In this document: in pieces, positions 27,159 through 36,385 of the stretch | How the letters are laid out: each line of letters starts with the position of its first letter | Position numbering within the stretch: position 1 is the stretch's first letter | DNA from: Leptolyngbya sp. FACHB-321 | Lineage (GTDB): Bacteria; Cyanobacteriota; Cyanobacteriia; Leptolyngbyales; Leptolyngbyaceae | DNA length: 64,000 nt | Reading direction: 5' to 3' | NCBI RefSeq assembly: GCF_014695975.1 | Contig: NZ_JACJPI010000060.1 | Span: 1-64,000 of the forward strand | Notes under the pieces: model-generated | Seen by the model: the letters and a program-made list of their open reading frames with translations, nothing else | Told to the model about the DNA's origin: nothing | Database searches by the model: none | Translations under genes and position numbers: made by a program

Positions 27159-28223
27159 TCAACGCTTTCTCTTGTGCTCGATCGCGTCTAATAACTGATG
27201 GAAGTCTTTGAACGATCGCGCTATGTCCTCATTCGCAAAGTCAACTTGCTCATCTAAAGAAATTTTAGTCTGCGGTTCGTTTGCCGGAATTTGTTTAGCT
27301 CGTTTATTGCCAGTAAAACTTGTGGGCAGCAGAGAAACCTCACGATACATTTCTAGCATTGATGACGATAGCATTATCACCGTTCCAGGAACTACTAGCG
27401 TCTGAAGATAATGCCATGCGGATGCAGGTGAAATCTCTGTGTAATCCCACACTAAACGCAGTGGCTTTGCCCCTTTAGGAAGCGATCGCCAGCGTGCACT
27501 TTGACCGAGCTTGTGATAGTGCTCGTACAGCAGGTTGGCTTGCATCACGCCGCAAGATGTTTTTGAGTGAGCAATCAATGGATTGATCGCTGTGTCCAAA
27601 TGACCCATTGGAACACTGGCAAAACAAGCAACCTCACCGACCGCTCCTCGCTGAATCAGTCTCTCTAGCCCCTTGAGATAGCGAGCGAATATCTGCTCAT
27701 ACACGATTGGGGAAGACACTAACGTTGCATTAACATTGATGCGATCGCTAATTAATTGTTCAATCACTGGCAGCATGATTTGAGTCGCTGGGATTCTCAG
27801 CAACAAATTGCTCCACCCAACTGACCGCCAAATTTTTTGCGCTGCGGCGATCGCTGTTTCGGGCTGAAGCAGCGCATCAGGGGGCAGATCCATTTGCACA
27901 TAGCCACCGCGTCCCTGCGTCTGAGAATGAACTTGTTTCAGCAAATCAGCCGCTAATTGCAGATCTCGTACAATCAAATAGTCATAATTCGATCGTGCAG
28001 CCCGGCTCATCCCTTGCTGCGCTAATGCCGTGAAATCGCAATCGTACTCCTGCCCTTGAATAGCAAGTTTCAAACTTTCAAAGTTCGATCGGACACCCGT
28101 TAAACCATCCTCTTCAATGTACCGTTGTAACTCACCACGGCTAATCCAGCCTCGCTCAAACCCATTGAGCCAAACTGATTGTCCATCTTGACGGAGTAAT
28201 TGCAACAGATTCATCGCTGACAA
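27159..28223 (-). CDS. Transaldolase-fold protein lacking the Schiff-base lysine
   Basis: The 354-aa protein follows transaldolase (Tal) colinearly: SVWLNGFERGWISRGELQRYIEEDGLTGV at the start (compare the LDxxxR...GVTSNP region), GGYVQMDLPPD, and a strand reading NLLLRIPAT at about 139-147, then INVNATLV. In transaldolases the strand is NLxIKIPAT and its Lys forms the Schiff base; here residue 143 is Arg. The GVTSNPT motif is also changed (GVRSNFE). The C-terminal 60 residues are charged and not Tal-like. I infer a pseudoenzyme or a changed reaction. It is a single minus-strand gene, convergent with the STAND gene. Confidence 0.75.
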   Translation of the reverse strand: MSAMNLLQLLRQDGQSVWLNGFERGWISRGELQRYIEEDGLTGVRSNFESLKLAIQGQEYDCDFTALAQQGMSRAARSNYDYLIVRDLQLAADLLKQVHSQTQGRGGYVQMDLPPDALLQPETAIAAAQKIWRSVGWSNLLLRIPATQIMLPVIEQLISDRINVNATLVSSPIVYEQIFARYLKGLERLIQRGAVGEVACFASVPMGHLDTAINPLIAHSKTSCGVMQANLLYEHYHKLGQSARWRSLPKGAKPLRLVWDYTEISPASAWHYLQTLVVPGTVIMLSSSMLEMYREVSLLPTSFTGNKRAKQIPANEPQTKISLDEQVDFANEDIARSFKDFHQLLDAIEHKRKR

Positions 28224-28600
28224 CTTTTACGAACGATGTTCAAACGTTCACTAAACCAGTCTGCGAAATTGCTTCAATTTGTGCCACTCAAGATCTAGTA
28301 GTTAAGCGTCAACTTAAGCAAAGGGTTAGCTACACCTTGATCAATCTCCCCAAACTCCTATAGCGAAAGGATGAAGGATCAAGGATAAATAGAAGCCCTT
28401 ACTCAAAGGAAGATTCAAGGTTTGTGTCTGTCCTAGCATTCTCTTCAACTGCTACATTTGGTCCACGTTCTGTAAAGCTTCTCAAACCTGTCCGTTGTTC
28501 CATAAATTGCCAGAGTCCATTTTGGATGAGAGTTTGATCCCCTGTGCATCACTTGAGCCGTGGTATCCTCTTTGGCAACCAGCCCCTTAACTCCACACAT
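28224..28600. other. Non-coding stretch with dispersed repeat copy 2
   Basis: Apart from the repeat at 28358-28455 I see no feature. Confidence 0.45.
28358..28455 (+). repeat. Dispersed repeat, copy 2
   Basis: This is the partner of 1872-1962, in the same orientation. It starts CTATAGC and keeps ATAGAAGCCCTT and TGTCTGTCCTA; an extra 7 or so bases lie near its left end. Confidence 0.65.
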
Positions 28601-29749
28601 TTAGCGGGGGTTGGTAATACGGTTCCAGGCTTGAATAATCTGTTGGAGTTTGGGAGGCGTTTGATCCTGAACCATATCGACATACTGTGTGCTCTGTGTT
28701 GCTCCAGAAGCCGTAAGGGCGATCGTAAAGTAATCTGCCCCTTCGATCGATGCATAGTTAAAGCCTAGAAAGTCTGAAAATTCATTCTGCTGCAAGGTTG
28801 CGACAAACGCTTGCACTTCCTGTGATGTAAGTTGGCGGATTAACGTTGATGCCGCCGGGGTCTGTTGCCGCAGATCAATTCGCATCACTTTTCCATCTTT
28901 CATGAGCAATGTTTTGTAAGCTAGCCCTGCAATGCCGCCACTTGTCATTGATTGAAAGATGATATCTCCGGTGTTTGACCCGTCCATGCTTGGGTCGGGC
29001 TGCAAAAAGGTTGGTACCAACGTTCCTTTGCCGCTCGTAGTGGGATTTTGTTTGATTAATGTTGCTGTTTGATTCAGGTGATACACTCCATACTGCTGGG
29101 GTGCCGTGACAATGACCTGCCATCCAGGAATTAAAATCATCGTACACCCTGTTGTTGGATCGGCTACACCCAGGCAGCCATCCCAGCCGCGTGCTCGTGC
29201 GGCTGCAAGCTTAAGTTGGTTAACGGGAACGCCCATATCTTTAGCGGCGATCGCCAATACTTTTTGCTCGATCGCCCGGGGAAGAGAACTAGCGTTATTG
29301 GTGTTTTCCATCTGTAGATTGCGCCCCGTACGATCGGTGCGATAGAACCAGCGCTTAGCACCGTTGCTAACTTCGACTCGCCACCCACTAACCAGTGCTA
29401 GTCCACAAGTTGCTTCTGGTCGACCCAAGCCTAAACAGCTATCCGGCCAGGTTTCTTGGCTAAACGACACGACACGTAGCGTTTTAATTGACATCTGAAA
29501 GTCACGTGCATGAGCCCGCAAAACGGCAGTTTTTACTGAACCTGGTAAGCGAACTGCTGGCGCTGGGCGGGGTGGTGCTGTCCCCTTTTGTGTTGGCACA
29601 GGCTTTAGTGTTGGTACTGGTGGGCTGGCTTCAGTCTGAATTGGCTTTGCACTGAGACTTTGCATTCCGATCGTAAGGAGACTCAAAAGGGCGATCGTTG
29701 CGACACCGGGTTTGAGCCATTGAGCCATTTTTTGTGACGTGCTTTTCAT
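28601..29749 (-). CDS. Secreted protein with duplicated Cys-containing domain
   Basis: The 382-aa protein has a basic start, hydrophobic signal segment (about 14-34) and a Pro-rich linker (about 36-70). Two copies of a domain of about 75 residues follow (about 72-150 and 160-232). Each has W-x-(D)-(S/G)-C-LG, a second Cys in (A/G)-T-C or GC, and a closing GW-(R/Q)-V; the pairs probably form disulphides in the periplasm. A third, unrelated domain fills 240-375. This duplicated-domain protein is a familiar cyanobacterial conserved hypothetical; function is unknown. Confidence 0.7.
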   Translation of the reverse strand: MKSTSQKMAQWLKPGVATIALLSLLTIGMQSLSAKPIQTEASPPVPTLKPVPTQKGTAPPRPAPAVRLPGSVKTAVLRAHARDFQMSIKTLRVVSFSQETWPDSCLGLGRPEATCGLALVSGWRVEVSNGAKRWFYRTDRTGRNLQMENTNNASSLPRAIEQKVLAIAAKDMGVPVNQLKLAAARARGWDGCLGVADPTTGCTMILIPGWQVIVTAPQQYGVYHLNQTATLIKQNPTTSGKGTLVPTFLQPDPSMDGSNTGDIIFQSMTSGGIAGLAYKTLLMKDGKVMRIDLRQQTPAASTLIRQLTSQEVQAFVATLQQNEFSDFLGFNYASIEGADYFTIALTASGATQSTQYVDMVQDQTPPKLQQIIQAWNRITNPR

Positions 29750-30067
29750 ACAAGCTCCAAAGAAGAACTAGATCAATCGTTTTAAGCTTTTCTTACCGTA
29801 ACCAGGTCGAAGGGCTAACCCATTTGCGGTTGCAGAAATGCGAACAAGCTTTCAGACGATGGATTGCTCAGAACGGTTTCAAATTTAGGAACACTTCCCT
29901 GGCAAACCCGGCAGTGACGCTACTATCGGTTTACAGTCGGTCAGCCAAAAACCTTTAAGGAATTGCCCGATCGCCCGTTGAATTTAAGCCTGTCTGCTGC
30001 AAGTCTGTTTACTGCAAGTCTTTCTGCTGAACCGTCTTGCGATCGTCACTTTGTTTAAGTCAGCCCC
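29750..30067. other. Divergent intergenic region
   Basis: It separates two divergently transcribed genes for exported proteins and should hold both promoters. No gene or specific motif was seen. Confidence 0.4.
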
Positions 30068-31258
30068 ATGAAACGCACTCTTACTCTTAGCTTTCTAGCC
30101 TGTTTGGTGGTTGGTAGCGCTGCTTCCTTGCTCTTCTTGCCGACACAAACACAGGTAGACAAGGTGGTTGCTGCCAGTCCGTCAATCACTTCTAAGCCTG
30201 TATCTAAGCCCAGACCAATTCGCGATGTTTTCTACCTGAGCGATCGCTTTGGCTTTCGTATTGTGGTTCCTAGTGGTTACACCATTGAACCCTTCGGAAC
30301 TAAGTCAGCAACACCAGTTCCGTTAGACGTGTTGGAACTGTGGCAAAAAGCCGACTTTGTGAACCGCACGTCTTTGCCTGAAACGCCTCCTATCATTAGC
30401 ATTGCCGTTTACAACAATGCTAAACGGTTGTCGCTTACCCAGTGGAAAGGCGAACTTAGCCGGAAGGACGATCGCCCCCTTACTGTCGCTGGGCAGGCTG
30501 CGATCGCCTATACATCCACCGGGCTTTACGAGTCTGATAATGTGCTCTTCAGCAGCCCCGATGGGCGGTATGTTTTTCGCTTAAAAGCAGGGTATGCCGA
30601 TGCCAAAGCGCCGATCCGACAAACGTTCCAGGACGTTCTTGCCAGTTTTAGCTTTGATGTCAGTCCTGATTCCACTGCCTCAAAATGGCGGATCAACTAC
30701 AGCCGTTTGCAACGTCTTTTAGCAGCAAAAGATTGGCAAGCAGCCGATATTGAGACGCGCGCAATTCTTCAACGGTTAGCCGGACCAAAAGGCGATTTAC
30801 TGTACAGCAGCAAAGAAGTCTTGCCTCGCTTGCCGTTGGCAGACCTGAAAACCATTGATACGCTCTGGTCAAACGCTAGCGGTGGGCGCTTTGGCTTTAG
30901 TGCTCAACAACGGCTCTGGCAACAAGTGGCAAAAGGCTCCAAGAATGCCAAAGTACAAACAGAACGCTTTGCTCAAAGAGTGGGATGGCGCAGAACCCAG
31001 CCCTTGCCTCAAAACAATCCCGTTGGTATGGAGATCAGCGGCACCCTATGGCGCTTAGACACGGAACTGAATTACACAACAGCCGGACCACCGGGGCATT
31101 TTCCCTGGGCGGGTGTCTCCTCCTACGTGTTGACTAATTTGCTGAACGATCGCTCTCAAGGCTGTGGTAGCTGCACCATTGATGCCATGTACCTGTCTAA
31201 CGATCGCTATGAAGCCTATTTGCCTGCGCTTTTTACCCGCTTGAAAGCCATTAAATAA
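30068..31258 (+). CDS. Exported protein with C-terminal GUN4 domain
   Basis: Residues 1-36 form a signal peptide or N-terminal anchor. Residues about 50-200 resemble the lipoprotein LpqN/PsbP-like fold (RFGFRIVVPSGY; SPDGRYVFRL). From about 208 the GUN4 signature is clear: YSRLQRLLAAKDWQAADIET, then DLKTIDTLWSNASGGRFGFSAQQRLW, GWR and GHFPW. GUN4 normally binds porphyrins or bilins and stimulates Mg-chelatase in the cytoplasm or stroma. Export would place a tetrapyrrole-binding domain in the periplasm or lumen, so a chelatase role is unlikely. The gene is followed after 72 bases by a TPR lipoprotein-like gene. Confidence 0.8.
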   Translation: MKRTLTLSFLACLVVGSAASLLFLPTQTQVDKVVAASPSITSKPVSKPRPIRDVFYLSDRFGFRIVVPSGYTIEPFGTKSATPVPLDVLELWQKADFVNRTSLPETPPIISIAVYNNAKRLSLTQWKGELSRKDDRPLTVAGQAAIAYTSTGLYESDNVLFSSPDGRYVFRLKAGYADAKAPIRQTFQDVLASFSFDVSPDSTASKWRINYSRLQRLLAAKDWQAADIETRAILQRLAGPKGDLLYSSKEVLPRLPLADLKTIDTLWSNASGGRFGFSAQQRLWQQVAKGSKNAKVQTERFAQRVGWRRTQPLPQNNPVGMEISGTLWRLDTELNYTTAGPPGHFPWAGVSSYVLTNLLNDRSQGCGSCTIDAMYLSNDRYEAYLPALFTRLKAIK

Positions 31259-31330
31259 CATTAGGATCAAGAATAGCTATGACTGAGCAGCAAGAACGGC
31301 GCGATTCGCAAATATATAGGGTGGAAGACT

Positions 31331-32896
31331 ATGAATTACAAAGTTTTGGCGATCGCTGCACTGGTCCTACTAGCAAACTCAGCTTGCACACTTTCCCTCA
31401 AGCCCTTACAAAGCGCCAACATTGATCCACAGGCTATCTATGAACAAAATACAGGAAAACGCATTACTCAAGCAAAGGTGCTAGCTCAGGTTGCTGTGGG
31501 CTATAGAAAGCTTGGACAGCAGGATATGGCTGCGAAGCTACTGTCTCCAGCCATGCAAACCGCCAAAGTCAACTCATCTATTCACTATCAGGCTGAAATG
31601 TGGGGTGAGGTTGGTGCCAGTTATGTGAAGATGGGTCAATACGACCAGGCACTTCAAGTCGCGAAATTACTGGCAACGCAGAAGTATCAGGATAACATAA
31701 ACGGGCTACCTGCTTTAGATCGAATGATCAGGGAGTTAGTAGCCGCGAAACAACTTGATAAAGCCACTCAAGTGGCTCGACTAATTTCATCTTCTTCAAC
31801 TTCACATGTAGTTGATGTGGGAGAAGAATATGAAATTAGCCAACCGATGGCACTCACCAGACTTGCAGGTGAATACACGAAGGCAGGACAAAGGGAGAAG
31901 GCGTTGCAGGTATTGGATCAAGCCCGTCAACAGAGGACTGATCTTGCTGCGATCGCCCTTGCCTATGCAGCAGTCGGACAGCAAAACCAAGCCTTGCAGT
32001 TTTTGTCCCAAGCCACTCGGATCGATACCGACGAACATACCTCCCTCTATAGCAATGACTTTATCAAAGCGGCTGTTGCCTATGCAGCAATGGGACAAAA
32101 GGACCAAGCCTTGCAGCTTCTTGCTCAAATCAAAGAGAAGGTGAAGCAACAAGAAGCGTCTAATCCGATGGGACGTCACTCTAGACACAGTGTCATGATG
32201 GAAATTGCGGTTGGCTATGCTGAAATTGGAGAGTATAAGCAAGCCCTTCAGATCGCCAAAACCATTCAACCCCCCTATGATCTCGCTGAGGAAGCGGGTA
32301 GAACCCCGGGCGGGCTGATTAGTGGCAGCACTAGCAATGAAGTCTTTACCCAGCTTGCGGGTCGGTTTGCGGAAGCCAAGCAATACAACCTGGCACTTCA
32401 AGCTATCCAAGAGATTAAATGGGCAGGGAACATATCAATAGCTAGGGCTAAACTCGCCGTTGAGTATGCCAGGGCAAAACAGTATGACCAGGCGTTTCAG
32501 CTGCTGCGCCAATTTAAACAACTTACCGTCTACGGAGCATATACTCAAGTGGTTGAGACAGTGGTACAAGCGGAGCGGGGAGATAGGGCTGTCCAGCTAC
32601 TGACTCAAGCGCTTGAAGTCGCCAATACTCCAGACAAACCGCCGATTGTTAGAGATGCGAGGAAAGACCTTGCTTTGGCGGCGATCGCCAATGGGTATGC
32701 CGAAATCGGGCAAAGGGAACAAGCCGAGCCCTTACTGGCACAAGCCCGTCAGATTGCGGCACAAATCCAGGGCGATGCCGAAAAGGCAGTGGCCTTAGCG
32801 ACGATCGCCAGCGGGTATGCAGAAATTGGGCAACAGGAACAAGCTGGGCTACTGCTGGCACAAGCTCGCCAAATTGGTGAAGGAATTAATCGCTAA
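31331..32896 (+). CDS. Exported TPR-repeat protein
   Basis: The 521-aa protein starts with a signal peptide; Cys19 sits in LANSAC, an imperfect lipobox, so lipid anchoring is possible. The rest is helical hairpins of TPR/HEAT-like type with a recurrent (A)xGYAxxGQxxQAxxLLxQA pattern; the last two repeats (about 445-515) are near duplicates. It is likely a periplasmic or outer-membrane scaffold. The preceding GUN4-type exported protein is 72 bases upstream on the same strand, so they are probably co-transcribed. Confidence 0.75.
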   Translation: MNYKVLAIAALVLLANSACTLSLKPLQSANIDPQAIYEQNTGKRITQAKVLAQVAVGYRKLGQQDMAAKLLSPAMQTAKVNSSIHYQAEMWGEVGASYVKMGQYDQALQVAKLLATQKYQDNINGLPALDRMIRELVAAKQLDKATQVARLISSSSTSHVVDVGEEYEISQPMALTRLAGEYTKAGQREKALQVLDQARQQRTDLAAIALAYAAVGQQNQALQFLSQATRIDTDEHTSLYSNDFIKAAVAYAAMGQKDQALQLLAQIKEKVKQQEASNPMGRHSRHSVMMEIAVGYAEIGEYKQALQIAKTIQPPYDLAEEAGRTPGGLISGSTSNEVFTQLAGRFAEAKQYNLALQAIQEIKWAGNISIARAKLAVEYARAKQYDQAFQLLRQFKQLTVYGAYTQVVETVVQAERGDRAVQLLTQALEVANTPDKPPIVRDARKDLALAAIANGYAEIGQREQAEPLLAQARQIAAQIQGDAEKAVALATIASGYAEIGQQEQAGLLLAQARQIGEGINR

Positions 32897-33261
32897 CGAA
32901 CCATAAAGGCTGTGATCAATCTGGCTTAATTTATCCAGTAGGGAAGACTCCTCGTGTACAGTGACTTTTTAGTTGTCATGGAGACACATTAGTGTTGTTA
33001 AAGCAGCAAAACCTGGCTTACTTTGCTGCCGGAAGTGAACGGGGTAAGCTAATGACCTGCTGCTAGCTCATTGAGCAAAACTCTCCCAATCCTGCCACAG
33101 AGAGGGTTTTATCTGACGACATGAATCTGCTCGATGCCATTTAATTTGGCACTGTACAAATAATCAGGCACCCTCAATGCAGGTACTTGTTTCAGTTAAT
33201 AGTATTTAACTGAGAATAATGGTTGTATGTCACCAAAGAACGTCCTGTAGGGAGAGTAACA
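32897..33261. other. Non-coding stretch with a possible terminator
   Basis: No gene is supported. An imperfect hairpin with AAAACTCTC and GAGAGGGTTTT arms spans 33077-33110 and ends in a short T-run, about 180 bases after the TPR gene. Confidence 0.4.
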
Positions 33262-33885
33262 ATGGCTGTGAAGTGGCTGGAGTGGGCACAGAAACTACAG
33301 GCGATCGCGCAGACGGGGCTTGCTTACAGTGAAAACCCGTTTGACATCGATCGCTTCCAACAGGTGCAGCAAGTGGCGGCTGAAATGATGGCAACAAGCT
33401 CTCACCTTGAAGCAGCCGAGATCCTCGACCTCTTTAAACAAGAGACTGGCTATGCAACCCCTAAAGTCGATGTCCGAGGTGCCGTGTTTCAGAATGACAA
33501 AATTCTACTCGTCAAGGAGCGGTTTGATGGTTTATGGACGCTACCAGGTGGTTATGTGGATGTAGGAGAACCACCAAGCCAAGCCGTTGAACGAGAGGTT
33601 TATGAAGAATCAGGTTATCAAACACGGGCTGTAAAGTTGATAGCACTGTACGATCGCGACCATCCGCGTCACCAGCATCCACCCTTTGAATACCACGTCT
33701 ACAAGCTGTTTTTTCTGTGCGAGTTGATCAGTGGCTCACCCGTGAATAGCATTGAAACAGAAGACGCAACCTTTTTTGCAGAAGCCGAAATTCCAGCTTT
33801 ATCAGTATCGCGTGTGGTGCCAAGTCAGATTACTCGCTTATTTGAGCATTATCGTCATCCAGACTGGCAAACTGATTTTGATTAA
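33262..33885 (+). CDS. Nudix hydrolase with N-terminal helical domain
   Basis: I choose the ATG at 33262 over the longer frame from 33223, because GGGAGAG lies five bases before it. The 207-aa product has the Nudix_N-type helical domain (1-60) followed by the Nudix fold. The Nudix box GGYVDVGEPPSQAVEREVYEESGY, at about 97-119, has all catalytic residues (REVYEE). This two-domain type often hydrolyses ADP-ribose or NADH-like dinucleotides; the exact substrate cannot be read from sequence. It precedes msrA by about 100 bases on the same strand. Confidence 0.85.
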   Translation: MAVKWLEWAQKLQAIAQTGLAYSENPFDIDRFQQVQQVAAEMMATSSHLEAAEILDLFKQETGYATPKVDVRGAVFQNDKILLVKERFDGLWTLPGGYVDVGEPPSQAVEREVYEESGYQTRAVKLIALYDRDHPRHQHPPFEYHVYKLFFLCELISGSPVNSIETEDATFFAEAEIPALSVSRVVPSQITRLFEHYRHPDWQTDFD

Positions 33886-33986
33886 TCGTCAGGAAGGTTA
33901 ACTGAGCGCTGTACCATTTGCAACACTACCCTGCAACAACGTACAAACTCATGGTCAAAATTTAAGGTGCAACTGAGGATAGCAAG

Positions 33987-34442
33987 ATGAAAGCGACGTT
34001 TGGAGCTGGATGTTTTTGGGGAGTCGAAGCGGCTTTTCAGGCAGCGAAGGGTGTTGTCTCCACTTCTGTAGGCTATATGGGCGGACACTTTGAAAACCCC
34101 AGCTATCTAGATGTGCTGTCTCGCATTACGGGTCACGCTGAAGTGTGTCAGGTGATTTATGATCCTGCCCTTGTCCGTTATGAGGACTTGCTCAACACGT
34201 TCTGGCGTATTCACGACCCAACCAGTTTGAACCGGCAGGGTGCAGACCGGGGAGAACAATATCGCTCCGTGATTTTCTACCACACACCGCAACAAGCAGA
34301 CATTGCCAGACGTTCTAAAGAGCAACTAGAACGCTCTGGCAAGTACAACCAATCGATCGTCACGCTCATTCAACCAGCATCCAACTATTGGTTAGCAACG
34401 GAAGATCACCAACAGTATTTCGAGAAGAAACAGTGCCGTTAA
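33987..34442 (+). CDS. msrA: Peptide-methionine (S)-S-oxide reductase
   Basis: This 151-aa MsrA has the catalytic motif GAGCFWG (Cys9 nucleophile) near the N-terminus, as in short MsrA forms. STSVGYMGGHFENPSY and VIYDPALVRYEDLLNTFWRIHDPT are standard. It reduces methionine-S-sulfoxide in proteins with thioredoxin as the electron source. The tail lacks the extra C-terminal recycling cysteines of longer enzymes, although KKQCR ends the protein with one Cys. Neighbouring Nudix suggests an oxidative-damage pair, but no shared promoter is shown. Confidence 0.92.
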   Translation: MKATFGAGCFWGVEAAFQAAKGVVSTSVGYMGGHFENPSYLDVLSRITGHAEVCQVIYDPALVRYEDLLNTFWRIHDPTSLNRQGADRGEQYRSVIFYHTPQQADIARRSKEQLERSGKYNQSIVTLIQPASNYWLATEDHQQYFEKKQCR

Positions 34443-34445
34443 ACG

Positions 34446-34841
34446 CTACGAAGCTGTCTGCTCGGCTTTGTGCTCGTAATAGTTAGAGATATGCTCGTAC
34501 ACGTGGTCGGGAAACTTCAACTCCCGGTAAACGTTGCAGGTATCAGGATCGTCTGGGTTTGGGCAAATGGGAAAATCTTGCTGCTGCTGCCACTCCAGAA
34601 TGCGATCGCGTTTCGGTGGGTTATAGTCTTTCCCCTCCACCTGCAACACTAACGCTTTTGCCTCAGCTTCACTGATATCTTTGTCTTTCTGCAACCACTC
34701 AATTAATTCCGCTTCTTCAAGAAAATGGTGAGCTACCATTGCAAACGTGAGCCGTCCATAGTGCCCAATATCGGTTCCCTTCTCTAGAGCATCTAATAGA
34801 TATGCCATCATCTCGCTCTTTCGTAATTCTTGCAGCGCCAT
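34446..34841 (-). CDS. Conserved cyanobacterial hypothetical protein, 131 aa
   Basis: The product is a soluble, acidic protein with a helical first half (ELRKSEMMAYLLDALEKGTDIGHYGRLTFAMV) and a C-terminal segment with two cysteines (CPNPDDPDTCNVYRELKFP). I recognise it as a conserved cyanobacterial family without known function. AGGAGTAG sits upstream of the ATG. It is convergent with msrA, only three bases apart, and has no clear partner. Confidence 0.75.
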   Translation of the reverse strand: MALQELRKSEMMAYLLDALEKGTDIGHYGRLTFAMVAHHFLEEAELIEWLQKDKDISEAEAKALVLQVEGKDYNPPKRDRILEWQQQQDFPICPNPDDPDTCNVYRELKFPDHVYEHISNYYEHKAEQTAS

Positions 34842-34939
34842 TGAGACTACTCCTGGTCTTACAACATCGTTCTTTTCTGTTGTAGAATCCGGTGCAAAAA
34901 CTGCCCTCCATCGAAAGGCTTGTTATAGTTCTAATGTAC

Positions 34940-36289
34940 TTAATCAGCTTCAGTTGCTTCAGTTTTATAGTGGTGATGCAACCAGCGCCATCCTAGAGCT
35001 AACGCTCGCACTGCCATGAAGAGCGTAAGTGCTAACCAGAGCCAATGATTGTTGTGGCGATACCAGGCAACGATCGCGCTCGGCATGAATCCAAGTAGCA
35101 CGGCTTGCAGTGTCGCCTGCCGCAAAATCCGTCCTTCGGTCAGCCCTAGAAAATAGCCATCGAACATATACGCAAGGGAGCCAAAACCCAGCACCGGGAG
35201 CAGCCAAGCCACGTATTGCTTCAGGTAATGTAGCACCTGGATGTGAGAGGTGAGCCGCCCAAACAAGGGATCAGGGTAGCCGACGACCGCGATCGCAAAC
35301 AGCACACCAATGCAGAGGCTCAACCCGCCCGCGATAAGCACCAGTTGTTTCAGTTGGCGCACGTTGCCTTGACCCCAAAAGAGTCCTGCTAGGCTTTCAG
35401 TGGCAAAGGCAATGCCATCAATAAAGTAGGCTGCCAGCGTTACCACCTGCATCAAAAGCGCATTGGCAGTGAGAGGCACGGTGCCAAAAGCAGAGCCAAG
35501 ATTGGTGAAAACGGCAAAGGTAGAGATGAGTGCAAAGGTGCGGATCAGGATGTCTCGGTTGAGCACCCAGACTGTGGTTAAAGCTGATGCATCCCATAGT
35601 TGCTGAGTGTTGACCCGCATCTGTTTGGGCTGCACTTCCTGGATGAGCATAACTAGACCCACCAATAGCATGAGATATTGACTCAGTGCCGTGGCGAGCC
35701 CGGCTCCAGCACTTGCCCAATCGAGACGCACAATGAACCAATAATCCAGCGCGACATTCGCACCACTGTTAACGGCAGCGAGGATAAGGACACGATCGCT
35801 CTGAGACCGTCCGAGCAGCCACCCGATGATGACAAAGTTGATCAGCGTAGCAGGCGCACCCCAAATCAGAGTGTTGTAGAATGCCTCGCCTGCGGTGGCT
35901 ACCTCGGTTGTGGCACTGAGCATGGCAAAGCCGATCTGTCGCAGGGGCACTTGCAGGATGACGATCGCCACACCCAATAGCAACGCCAAAATGCCATGCC
36001 GCAGACCAATTAAAAACGCTTCTTCCTCATCGCCGCGCCCGATTGCCTGTGCTGTCATGCCTGTTGTACTCATCCGCAGAAAGCCAAATGTCCAGTACAG
36101 GTAGTTGAACACGACCGTTGCCAAGGCGACACCTGCGAGATGCCGGATGTCGGCCAGGTGCCCCAGAAAGGCGACACTCAGTAGCCCCGCGATCGGCACC
36201 ATCACATTTGAGAGAATGTTAATGGCGGTCAGTTTGAGGAACTGCCGTAGAAACGTAGGTGGTTGGAGGGTGAACAAGGGCTGACGCAC
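34940..36289 (-). CDS. MATE-family efflux transporter (DinF type)
   Basis: The protein has the MATE 12-helix pattern: LKLTAINILSNVMVPIAGLLSVAFLGHL at the start, AIGRGDEEEAFLIG between helices 2 and 3, and a second six-helix half. MATE proteins export drugs or metabolites against H+ or Na+. The open frame extends to 36568, but its extra 93 residues are antisense to the Coq4 relic and non-homologous. I choose the GTG at 36287-36289, giving 449 aa, the family's usual length. Its first codons lie in a 160-bp segment duplicated at 43598-43758, where a broken 5' stub of the same gene is found. Confidence 0.85.
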   Translation of the reverse strand: MRQPLFTLQPPTFLRQFLKLTAINILSNVMVPIAGLLSVAFLGHLADIRHLAGVALATVVFNYLYWTFGFLRMSTTGMTAQAIGRGDEEEAFLIGLRHGILALLLGVAIVILQVPLRQIGFAMLSATTEVATAGEAFYNTLIWGAPATLINFVIIGWLLGRSQSDRVLILAAVNSGANVALDYWFIVRLDWASAGAGLATALSQYLMLLVGLVMLIQEVQPKQMRVNTQQLWDASALTTVWVLNRDILIRTFALISTFAVFTNLGSAFGTVPLTANALLMQVVTLAAYFIDGIAFATESLAGLFWGQGNVRQLKQLVLIAGGLSLCIGVLFAIAVVGYPDPLFGRLTSHIQVLHYLKQYVAWLLPVLGFGSLAYMFDGYFLGLTEGRILRQATLQAVLLGFMPSAIVAWYRHNNHWLWLALTLFMAVRALALGWRWLHHHYKTEATEAD

Positions 36290-36385
36290 GCTAATGTTTT
36301 TAAGTCCGCTTCTGTTTGTTTCGCCGTATGGTTCGTGTAAGAGCGCCCGCTTTAGATCATGCTGCCCTGGTTGAACTGCGATCGC
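36227..36385. repeat. Direct repeat A: MATE / thioredoxin-NHL divergent junction
   Basis: This segment is about 85 % identical by eye to 43598-43758, in the same orientation. It covers the 5' end of the MATE gene (minus) and the first 19 codons of the thioredoxin-NHL gene (plus). Here MATE continues intact to the left, while the right-hand gene breaks off at a GCGATCGC site (36378-36385) and Coq4-like sequence follows. A two-base deletion near 36360 shifts the frame of the thioredoxin stub. Confidence 0.8.
36328..36385 (+). pseudogene. 5' stub of the thioredoxin-NHL gene
   Basis: MVRVRAPALD matches the start of the intact gene at 43699. After a two-base deletion only the frame-shifted remainder (LPWLNCDR in another frame) matches up to the HIP1 site, where similarity stops. 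Confidence 0.7.
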
